The notes under the pieces: generated by a model | Seen by the model: only the letters and a program-made list of their open reading frames with translations | Told to the model about the DNA's origin: nothing | Database searches by the model: none | Position numbers and translations under genes: made by a program | Assembly: GCA_013817025.1 (NCBI GenBank) | Contig: JACDDK010000042.1 | Span: forward strand, 1-7,894 | Origin: Rubrobacter sp. | GTDB taxonomy: Bacteria > Actinomycetota > Rubrobacteria > Rubrobacterales > Rubrobacteraceae | Length of the DNA: 7,894 nucleotides | Direction: 5' to 3' | Shown: positions 1 through 5,131 of the stretch, piece after piece | Layout of the letters: each line of letters opens with the position of its first letter | How positions within the stretch are numbered: the stretch's first letter is position 1

Positions 1-266
1 AAGGACTGGCACGGCGGTCCGCCGCAGAGGAGGTCCAGCTCGCCGGGGACCAATTCAAGCTCCGCCATCAAACCCGACGGCTCGACCGACCGGACATCCG
101 CCTCGACGACCCGCGCCGGGCGGCTCTCCCTCGACACGGCGGCCCTCAACGTCTCGCAGCAATGCGGGTCCATCTCAACGTGCGCGAGTACCTCGAAACC
201 CGCTCCCGCAACCCCGAGATCCATCCCGCCAGCCCCCGAGAAAAGGGATACCGCGACGCGCTTCAT
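1..266 (-). CDS. C5-cytosine DNA methyltransferase, N-terminal part (runs off the window)
   Basis: This is the first 88 codons of a DNA (cytosine-5) methyltransferase, which transfers a methyl group from S-adenosylmethionine to C5 of cytosine in a specific DNA site. Read on the minus strand from the ATG at 266, the protein opens MKRVAVSLFSGAGGMDLG. This is the SAM-binding motif I (FSGAGG, residues 9-14) very close to the N-terminus, as usual in the family. It is followed by an acidic motif II-like segment (HVEMDPHCCETL, 29-40) and an acidic motif III-like position (EADV, 55-58). The catalytic motif IV, GGPPCQS (82-88), carries the nucleophile Cys86 right at the window edge. The target-recognition region and C-terminal motifs lie outside. 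ATG is chosen because motif I then sits at the usual distance; a GGAG and a GAGGGG lie just upstream, and the frame is open further up to a stop near 340. Whether it is solitary or part of a restriction-modification pair cannot be seen. Confidence 0.9.
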   Translation of the reverse strand, partial: MKRVAVSLFSGAGGMDLGVAGAGFEVLAHVEMDPHCCETLRAAVSRESRPARVVEADVRSVEPSGLMAELELVPGELDLLCGGPPCQS

Positions 267-324
267 CAGCTCCAACCCCTCAAGAAGATTCCCGGCGACG
301 CTCGCACTCGTGATCCATGACGCT

Positions 325-353
325 AAGATACCTCATCCGATCGGAGAATCCAC
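325..353 (-). promoter_or_regulatory. Weak candidate promoter with a palindrome, upstream of the methyltransferase
   Basis: On the minus strand TATCTT (325-330) could be a -10 element for the methyltransferase gene, giving a leader of about 50 nt. The -35 position at the usual spacing (348-353, GTGGAT) matches poorly. The spacer contains a perfect 10-bp palindrome, TCCGATCGGA (336-345), where a repressor could block polymerase. Some DNA methyltransferases repress their own promoter, but nothing here proves that. Confidence 0.2.
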
Positions 354-389
354 GGGCTTCCTCGGGACGCGCCCGCCATCGCGTTCTTT

Positions 390-1340
390 CTAGAACTCGA
401 TATCTCGGCCCATGTCCTGCTCCACGGCCCGGTCGTAGACTATGCGGGCTACGGCCATGTCTTCTACTGCGAGGCCCTGGCTGGCGAAGAAGGTGATGTC
501 CTCGGGACCGCGACGGCCCGGCACGCGACCGGCTATGACTTGCCCCAGCTCTTGGACGGCTTCCGGGAGGATCGCGCCGGTTTCGAGGCTCGGCATGAGG
601 TCCCCGGCTTCGAGGCCCAGCTCCTCGCGGCTGTCCACGCACACGAAGCTCGACCGCTTTATGACGGCGGTGTCCACCTCGGTCTTGAACAGCATGTTGG
701 ACCCGGCGGCGTTGACGTGCGTCCCCGGCCTCAGCCATTCGCCGAAAAGCACCGGCTCTTTGGACGACGTTACGGTCACTACTATGTCCTGAGCGGCGGG
801 CTCTTCGGGGGCGTTGGTGGTCTCTATGTCCATGCCAAGCTTCTCGCCCATCTTCTCGGCGAACGCTTTGCGGCTCTCCTCGTTGCGGCTGTGGACGATG
901 ACCCGTTCGAGGTCGCGAACGGCTGCTATGGCTTCCAGTTGGCTCTCGGCCTGCCAGCCTGCGCCGTAGACGCCCAAAGTGGTCGCGTCCGGGCGGGCGA
1001 GGTGTTTGGTGGCGATGCCGGTCGCCGCGCCGGTGCGGAGTTGGCCCATTTTGTCGGACTGGATGATGGAGAGTAGCTCGCCGCCCTCGGGGTCGAAGAG
1101 CATGGTGTAGAAGCGAGCGCCGGTGCGGGCGACGGTGTATGCCTTGAGGCCGAGAGCGCCTATTTCGGGGGCTCCGGCGAACATTACGTTGAGGCCCGCC
1201 GTCGGGAGTGAGACGCGGCGGCGGGCGCGGTTGGTGGCGCGGCCCTCGGCGTGTTGGCGCAGTATGTCTTCCACGGCGTCGAGCGTCGTGGGCATGTCGA
1301 GCAGGTCTTCGACTTCCCTCTCGGTAATTAGCAGCGTCAT
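390..1340 (-). CDS. Ornithine cyclodeaminase / mu-crystallin family oxidoreductase
   Basis: This 316-residue protein has the usual full length of the OCD/mu-crystallin family. These NAD(P)-dependent enzymes include ornithine cyclodeaminase (ornithine to proline plus ammonia), archaeal alanine dehydrogenase and ketimine reductases. Visible family features are the substrate-side lysine region GLKAYT (64-69), the conserved LRTGAATGIATKHLARP segment (101-117), the Rossmann dinucleotide loop GVYGAGWQA (123-131), and the late FASQGLAVEDMA segment (285-296). The segment after strand THVNAAG reads SNMLFKTEVD (214-223). Asn215 sits where ornithine cyclodeaminases carry a catalytic Asp, and the usual PGK is absent, so true ornithine cyclodeaminase activity is doubtful and the substrate is unknown. 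The start is supported by AAGGGAG about 5 nt upstream. The gene is divergent from trpG across 51 bp; TATAAC on the minus strand (1404-1409) could be its -10 element, but no -35 is clear. Confidence 0.9.
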   Translation of the reverse strand: MTLLITEREVEDLLDMPTTLDAVEDILRQHAEGRATNRARRRVSLPTAGLNVMFAGAPEIGALGLKAYTVARTGARFYTMLFDPEGGELLSIIQSDKMGQLRTGAATGIATKHLARPDATTLGVYGAGWQAESQLEAIAAVRDLERVIVHSRNEESRKAFAEKMGEKLGMDIETTNAPEEPAAQDIVVTVTSSKEPVLFGEWLRPGTHVNAAGSNMLFKTEVDTAVIKRSSFVCVDSREELGLEAGDLMPSLETGAILPEAVQELGQVIAGRVPGRRGPEDITFFASQGLAVEDMAVARIVYDRAVEQDMGRDIEF

Positions 1341-1375
1341 GCGGTCTCCCTTCTGTTCGTTGGCGGTTTATCCGT

Positions 1376-1381
1376 TAGAAT
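1376..1381 (+). promoter_or_regulatory. Candidate -10 element for the trpGDC operon, nearly leaderless
   Basis: TAGAAT (1376-1381) matches the -10 consensus TATAAT at five of six bases and ends 10 nt before the trpG start codon at 1392. Transcription starting 6-8 nt downstream would leave a leader of only a few bases. There is no Shine-Dalgarno sequence just before trpG, which fits leaderless or near-leaderless translation, common in actinobacteria. No convincing -35 was found 15-18 nt upstream. The short gap leaves no room for a trp attenuator, T-box or similar leader RNA. Confidence 0.4.
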
Positions 1382-1391
1382 CGGTCTTCCT

Positions 1392-1955
1392 ATGCGGGTT
1401 CTCGTTATAGACAACTACGACTCCTTTACCTACAACCTCGTTCAGTATCTGGGCGAGCTTGGGGCCGAGGTGATCGTGCGGCGTAACGACGAGATCACAC
1501 CGGAAGAAGTCCTCGAACTCCACCCGGACAGGATAGTCGTATCGCCCGGCCCCTGCACTCCCAACGAAGCGGGCATCTCCGTCGACTTGATCGGGAAGAC
1601 CGCCGGAGAGGTGCCGCTGCTCGGCGTCTGTCTGGGGCATCAATCCATTGGACAGGCTTTTGGAGCCAGGATCGTGCGCGGCGAACCCGTCCACGGCAAG
1701 ACAGCGAAGATAACCCACGACGGCGAGGGCGTCTACAAGGGCGTGGAGCAGGACTTCGAGGCGACCCGCTACCACTCGCTCGTGATCGAGCCGGACTCGC
1801 TGCCGGATTGCCTGGTCGTCACCAGCCGCACCTCGGACGGCACCATAATGGGCGTGCGCCACCGCGACTACCCGGTCGAAGGCGTGCAGTTTCACCCCGA
1901 GAGCGTCCTGACGCGCAGCGGCCGCGACCTGTTGAAGAACTTCCTGGAAGGTTAG
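1392..1955 (+). CDS. trpG: Anthranilate synthase glutamine amidotransferase subunit
   Basis: TrpG hydrolyses glutamine and passes the ammonia to the TrpE subunit, which turns chorismate into anthranilate in the cytoplasm. The 187-residue protein is full length for a class I glutamine amidotransferase. It starts with the typical MRVLVIDNYDSFTYNLVQYL and has the oxyanion-loop segment SPGPCTP (51-57). The nucleophile Cys80 lies in GVCLGHQ, the HGK segment is at 101-103, and His168 and Glu170 in QFHPES complete the triad. It is the first gene of the trpGDC block, and its stop codon lies 2 nt before the trpD start. No trpE is in the window, so its synthase partner is encoded elsewhere. TrpG and PabA are close relatives, and this subunit could also serve 4-aminobenzoate synthesis for folate; the trpD-trpC linkage favours tryptophan. 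The start has no Shine-Dalgarno sequence but fits a near-leaderless transcript. Confidence 0.95.
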   Translation: MRVLVIDNYDSFTYNLVQYLGELGAEVIVRRNDEITPEEVLELHPDRIVVSPGPCTPNEAGISVDLIGKTAGEVPLLGVCLGHQSIGQAFGARIVRGEPVHGKTAKITHDGEGVYKGVEQDFEATRYHSLVIEPDSLPDCLVVTSRTSDGTIMGVRHRDYPVEGVQFHPESVLTRSGRDLLKNFLEG

Positions 1956-1957
1956 CG

Positions 1958-2989
1958 ATGCTACGCGACGCTCTACGCAAGGTCGCATCCGGCGCGGCGC
2001 TGACGCCCGGCGAAGCCGAGCGGGCGCTGGAGGCCATCATGGAGGGGACCGTGCCACCGGCGGCTACGGCGGCGCTTTTGACGGCGATGCGCGTGCGGGG
2101 GGAGTCGGTGGCGGAGATCGTGGGTTTCGCCCGCGCCATGCGCCGGTTCGCCGCACGGGTCGAGGCCCCGGACGATGTCGTGGATACTTGCGGCACCGGC
2201 GGCGACGCGAAGGGGACCATCAACGTCTCCACGGCGGCGGCGTTCGTGGCGCGAGGGGCGGGTGTGACCATCGCCAAGCACGGCAACCGGGCCGCCACCA
2301 GCCAGGCCGGTAGCGCCGACGTGCTCGAAGCGTTGGGCGCGGAGATAGAGCTTGGGCCAGAGGCGGTCTCAAGGTGCATCGCCGAGGCGGGCATCGGGTT
2401 CATGTTCGCCCGCACGCACCACCCGGCGATGCGCTTTGTGGCACCGGTGCGGGCGGAGTTGCCGTTTCGTACGATCTTCAACCTGCTCGGCCCCCTGACC
2501 AACCCCGCCGGTGCCAAACGCCAACTCATCGGGGTGTTCGCCGCCGAATACGTGCGGCCCGTCGCGGAGGCGTTGCGGGAGCTTGGAGCGGAGAAGGCGT
2601 TGGTGGTGCACGGGGCGGACGGGCTCGATGAGATCTCATCGGGAGCCAAAACCACCGTGGCCGAAGTCTCCCAAGACGAAATACGCGAGTACGAAATACG
2701 ACCCGAAGATCTCGGCCTACCAAGCCATCCCCCAGACGCCATCCTCGGCGGTGACGCCCACCTCAACGCCCGCATCCTGCGCGACGTACTCTCCGGCATC
2801 GAGCGCGGCGCTCCCCGCGACGTAACCCTGATCAACGCCGCCGCCGCAATCCTGGTCTCCGGCAAAGCGGCGACCCTGGAGGAAGGACTGCAAACGGCCC
2901 AAAGTTCCATAGACGAAGGCGCGGCCCACGAAGCCCTCGAAGCCTTCATAAAGACCACCCGCCGTCTGGCGAGAACCGGTGCGGCGTGA
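1958..2989 (+). CDS. trpD: Anthranilate phosphoribosyltransferase
   Basis: TrpD joins anthranilate to PRPP, giving phosphoribosyl-anthranilate and pyrophosphate, the second step of the tryptophan branch. The 343-residue protein is the normal length. It has the N-terminal helical bundle followed by the PRPP-binding loop DTCGTGGD (76-83), the KHGNRA segment (107-112) that binds anthranilate and phosphate, ELPFRTIFNLLGPLTNP (167-183), and HGADGLDE (218-225) with the acidic metal-binding pair at 224-225. The frame is open upstream inside trpG. The ATG at 1958 is chosen because GGAAGG lies about 6 nt before it and the protein then begins where family members do (MLRDALRKVASG). It starts 2 nt after the trpG stop and overlaps trpC by 4 nt (GTGA), so the three genes should be co-transcribed and translationally coupled. 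All key motifs are intact. Confidence 0.96.
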   Translation: MLRDALRKVASGAALTPGEAERALEAIMEGTVPPAATAALLTAMRVRGESVAEIVGFARAMRRFAARVEAPDDVVDTCGTGGDAKGTINVSTAAAFVARGAGVTIAKHGNRAATSQAGSADVLEALGAEIELGPEAVSRCIAEAGIGFMFARTHHPAMRFVAPVRAELPFRTIFNLLGPLTNPAGAKRQLIGVFAAEYVRPVAEALRELGAEKALVVHGADGLDEISSGAKTTVAEVSQDEIREYEIRPEDLGLPSHPPDAILGGDAHLNARILRDVLSGIERGAPRDVTLINAAAAILVSGKAATLEEGLQTAQSSIDEGAAHEALEAFIKTTRRLARTGAA

Positions 2990-3753
2990 GCATCCCAACC
3001 GTCCTCGACGACCTGGCGACCGCCGCCCGCCACCGCGCCGAAGAGCTAAAAAGGACCATCGGCCTCGAAGCCCTCCACGAACAGGCCCGGCTCTTCGAGA
3101 AGCGCGACTTCGCCGGAGCTCTAGCCGTCCCCGGCCTCTCCGTCATAGCCGAGATCAAACGCGCCTCGCCATCGGCGGGCCACATCCGCGACGCCGACCC
3201 GGCGGAATGGGCCGCCCGCTACGAAAAAGAAGGCGCGGCCTGCCTCTCCGTCCTCACCGAACCAGACCGTTTCAAGGGAAGCCTCGAAGACCTCGACGCC
3301 GCCCGCTCGAACACCAGGCTCCCGGTCATCCGCAAAGACTTCACCGTGGACGAGATACAGATCCTGGAGGCTGCGGATCGCGCCGACGCCGTCCTCCTAA
3401 TAGCCGCCCTCTTCGATGCCCCGGCGCTCGCCCGCTACGTCGCTTTGGCTGTGGAAGTTGGCCTCACGCCGCTGGTCGAAGTCCACGACGAGGCCGAGGC
3501 GGACCTCGCGCTGGGGTCCGGCGCTCGCGTCATCGGTGTCAACAACCGCGACCTGCGCGACTTCACCGTGGATCTCGGTACCTTCGAGAAGCTCGCTCCG
3601 AAGCTCGCGGGCGCGACGCTCATCGCGGAGAGTGGTGTAAAGACGGTGGATGATGCGAAACGTCTGCGCGATGCTGGAGCGGACGCGGTACTCGTGGGGG
3701 AGGCGGCGATGCGGGACCCGGCGTTGGTGGCGAAGTTGTCGGTGCTGGCCTAA
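2986..3753 (+). CDS. trpC: Indole-3-glycerol-phosphate synthase
   Basis: TrpC closes the indole ring, converting carboxyphenylamino-deoxyribulose phosphate to indole-3-glycerol phosphate with loss of CO2 and water. The 255-residue protein is a full-length monofunctional TIM barrel. Visible active-site pieces are IAEIKRASPS (54-63, with Glu56 and Lys58), LTEPDRFKGS (90-99), IRKDFTVDEIQI (115-126, with Lys117), LVEVHD (163-168, with Glu165), VNNRDL (185-190) and the phosphate-binding IAESGVKT (213-220) and VLVGEA (235-240). The start is GTG, overlapping the trpD stop as GTGA, and translation probably depends on coupling to trpD because no clear ribosome-binding site is seen. It is the last gene of the block. 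The phosphoribosylanthranilate isomerase step (TrpF or PriA) and trpB/trpA are not encoded nearby. No clear terminator follows; a 5-bp hairpin at 3788-3801 has no T-run. Confidence 0.96.
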   Translation: MSIPTVLDDLATAARHRAEELKRTIGLEALHEQARLFEKRDFAGALAVPGLSVIAEIKRASPSAGHIRDADPAEWAARYEKEGAACLSVLTEPDRFKGSLEDLDAARSNTRLPVIRKDFTVDEIQILEAADRADAVLLIAALFDAPALARYVALAVEVGLTPLVEVHDEAEADLALGSGARVIGVNNRDLRDFTVDLGTFEKLAPKLAGATLIAESGVKTVDDAKRLRDAGADAVLVGEAAMRDPALVAKLSVLA

Positions 3754-3794
3754 TTAACCAGACCCGGTTGGCTACCACTTCGTGCGGGTGGCGT

Positions 3795-3823
3795 TTGCCA
3801 CAGAGTAAAGCAAGGCCTAAGAT
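3795..3823 (+). promoter_or_regulatory. Candidate housekeeping-sigma promoter of the deaminase gene
   Basis: TTGCCA (3795-3800) matches the -35 consensus TTGACA at five of six bases. It lies 17 nt before TAAGAT (3818-3823), which matches TATAAT at four of six. The expected transcription start falls near 3830, almost on the TTG start codon at 3833. This suggests that the deaminase gene is transcribed on its own rather than only as a tail of the trp operon. Confidence 0.45.
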
Positions 3824-3832
3824 GTAGGGACA

Positions 3833-4753
3833 TTGTCTGCGCCACTAAGTGATAGAGATCTGATGCTCCGGGCTATCGACATTGCTCGGAAATGCACGAG
3901 CGAAGAAGGCAAAGTGTCCCCAAAAGTCGCAGCAGTTGTCGTCCGTGACGGATTGATAATTGGTGAAGCTTATCGCGGCGAGATTGCTTCTGGCGAGCAC
4001 GCTGAATTCACGCTTCTTGAGAAAAAGCTGCCAGATGAAATGCTTGCAGAAACGACTCTGTTCACCACATTGGAGCCCTGTACTTCTCGGAATCATCCCA
4101 AGATTGCTTGCGCCGAAAGAGTGATTGAGAGGCGAATCGGCAAGGTCTTTATCGGAACGCTCGATCCGAATCCGCAGATACGTGGTGACGGCGAATTACG
4201 GTTGCGTGAGGCTGGTGTTCAAATCGGGCGGTTTGACCCAGACCTAATGTCTGTAATCGAGGAACTGAATCGGCATTTTTCGCGGCAGCACCGTCCGAGT
4301 GTTATAGGGGCAGGTGCTCATCTTGGTGGCGAATACCGTCGTCCAACGCCTGAACTCACCTCCGATAGAGCCACACCCGCGCTCGCACCCCAACGAGTCA
4401 CTATTCGCGAGAAGTCAGCTGCGGAAATCCTTGTCAATCTGAAGGGAATCGCTCTCTCCTACCGGTTCCGTGAAAGAGTTGAGGAACTGTATCTTGGACG
4501 CTGGACGCGAGAGCCTGGCTGGCAGGCGATAGTGCATGACTTGCCCAGCAAACTTTCCGGAGGGAGCTGGCATTGCGCCTTCAAAGAGGTTGGCTCCGGC
4601 ACTTTCGTATTTGCCATTACGGTCCAAGACGTCTCTACGCTTCGCCCCGGTGACTCGGTGACCGTCAGCGGCAGAATCAGCGACGTTAGTCAGCTTGAGA
4701 ACGTCAGCCTTGAAGACGTCGTTGTACGGGGTGACGAAGTTCCGTCTCCCTAG
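3833..4753 (+). CDS. RibD-like zinc-dependent deaminase fused to a probable OB-fold domain
   Basis: The N-terminal half (about residues 5-150) is a cytidine-deaminase-superfamily domain closest in pattern to the RibD deaminase. It shows the zinc ligand and proton-shuttle glutamate in GEHAEF (54-59: His56, Glu58), the second zinc motif in LEPCTSRNHPKIAC (80-93: Cys83, Cys93), and IGTLDPNPQIRGDGELRLREAGV (107-129), as in RibD. A RibD reductase domain does not follow. After a linker (about 152-190) comes a region with an OB-like pattern (190-300): a strand pair around the ELYLGRW segment (218-224), a buried W-H-C-A-F strand (246-250), then TLRPGDSVTVSGRISDV (269-285) and NVSLEDVVVRG (290-300). 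Substrate unknown; a nucleotide, a pterin- or flavin-like precursor, or a nucleic-acid base are all possible. GC is lower than in trp: 31 of 60 bases at 3841-3900 against 42 of 60 at 2161-2220. The TTG start is uncertain; ATG at 3863 (residue 11) would cut into the first helix. Confidence 0.8.
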   Translation: MSAPLSDRDLMLRAIDIARKCTSEEGKVSPKVAAVVVRDGLIIGEAYRGEIASGEHAEFTLLEKKLPDEMLAETTLFTTLEPCTSRNHPKIACAERVIERRIGKVFIGTLDPNPQIRGDGELRLREAGVQIGRFDPDLMSVIEELNRHFSRQHRPSVIGAGAHLGGEYRRPTPELTSDRATPALAPQRVTIREKSAAEILVNLKGIALSYRFRERVEELYLGRWTREPGWQAIVHDLPSKLSGGSWHCAFKEVGSGTFVFAITVQDVSTLRPGDSVTVSGRISDVSQLENVSLEDVVVRGDEVPSP

Positions 4754-5056
4754 AGCTGCAGACTCCCGCAATGATCATCTCACTACGTCTACGAACATGA
4801 CTAACAAAGCGCAAGATCGGGCGCTCGTAGACGCGGGTCGGAAAGTATCCGGCCGGAATCAAGGGGCGAACCATTCAGCTTGAGATCTCGTCTCTATAAG
4901 ATTGAGGCTCTCTGATCTCCTCCTCGGTCTCCTCATAGCCACCCTCGCCGAAGTGCTCGTATCGGATGAAGCCGTCCGCGTCGATCTACGACCAGCCTGC
5001 TGACTTGCGGACGAAGCACGCCGATGTGAAAAAGTTCACTAAAAACACTGGGCTGG
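4754..5056. other. Gene-free stretch, partly decayed sequence
   Basis: No intact gene is supportable here. Positions 4754-4874 match nothing recognisable, and the short open frame across 4695-4883 looks like chance. Positions 4875-5009 carry a decayed thioredoxin gene end, listed separately. Positions 5010-5056 lead into the phasin promoter. No terminator with a T-run was found after the deaminase gene. Confidence 0.5.
4875..5009 (-). pseudogene. Decayed 3' fragment of a tlpA/DipZ-like thioredoxin gene
   Basis: Read on the minus strand, 4985 down to 4875 encodes IDADGFIRYEHFGEGGY, then EETEEEI, then a diverged tail ending at a TGA. The intact thioredoxin gene at 6105-6842 has the same IDADGFIRYEHFGEGGY and then AQTEEEI. 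Both copies end the same number of codons (12) after that EEEI. By hand count, 63 of 72 bases match between 4914-4985 and 6144-6215, including an unbroken run of 26. Upstream the match fades: WYLIDAD in the intact gene corresponds to W-S-stop-IDAD here (TAG at 4986-4988), and only an arginine and the tryptophan still align back to about 5009. The CxxC active site and N-terminal anchor are absent, so this is a dead remnant of a duplicated or paralogous gene. Confidence 0.85.
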
Positions 5057-5058
5057 AT

Positions 5059-5083
5059 GTTTCGACACATGCTGTTAGGGTAT
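5059..5083 (+). promoter_or_regulatory. Candidate SigB/SigF-type stress promoter of the phasin gene
   Basis: GTTT (5059-5062) and GGGTAT (5078-5083) are separated by 15 nt. This fits the known GTTT-N(about 15)-GGGTA pattern read by general-stress sigma factors of the SigB/SigF group in Gram-positive bacteria. Transcription would begin near 5090, giving a leader of about 40 nt with a strong ribosome-binding site. No equally good housekeeping -35/-10 pair was found in 5010-5131. Confidence 0.5.
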
Positions 5084-5119
5084 AGGTGCAAAAGACACAT
5101 AGATGCAGCAAACTACTAC

Positions 5120-5124
5120 GGAGG
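5120..5124 (+). promoter_or_regulatory. Strong ribosome-binding site that fixes the phasin start
   Basis: GGAGG lies 7 nt before the ATG at 5132. This sets the start there rather than at the in-frame ATG at 5057, which sits inside the promoter and would add a 25-residue leader unlike the rest of the protein. Confidence 0.85.
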
Positions 5125-5131
5125 TATCGCA

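Noticed and set aside
280..738. Minus-strand frame ending MRYLSVMDHECERRRESS
   Set aside because: It is mostly an out-of-frame shadow of the OCD-family gene, rich in R/G/P/S. The tail after that gene is only a few codons with no supporting signal.
1819..3033. Long minus-strand open frame (404 codons) opposite trpD
   Set aside because: It is antisense to an intact, fully motif-supported trpD. Long antisense frames are expected in high-GC DNA, and its sequence is a low-complexity A/S/R/P mixture.
3788..3801. Hairpin GTGGC-GTTT-GCCAC after trpC
   Set aside because: The stem is only 5 bp and no T-run follows. It also overlaps the -35 candidate of the next gene, so it was not called a terminator.
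4695..4883. 62-codon plus-strand open frame after the deaminase gene
   Set aside because: It starts inside the deaminase gene, has no ribosome-binding site and has an unremarkable sequence.
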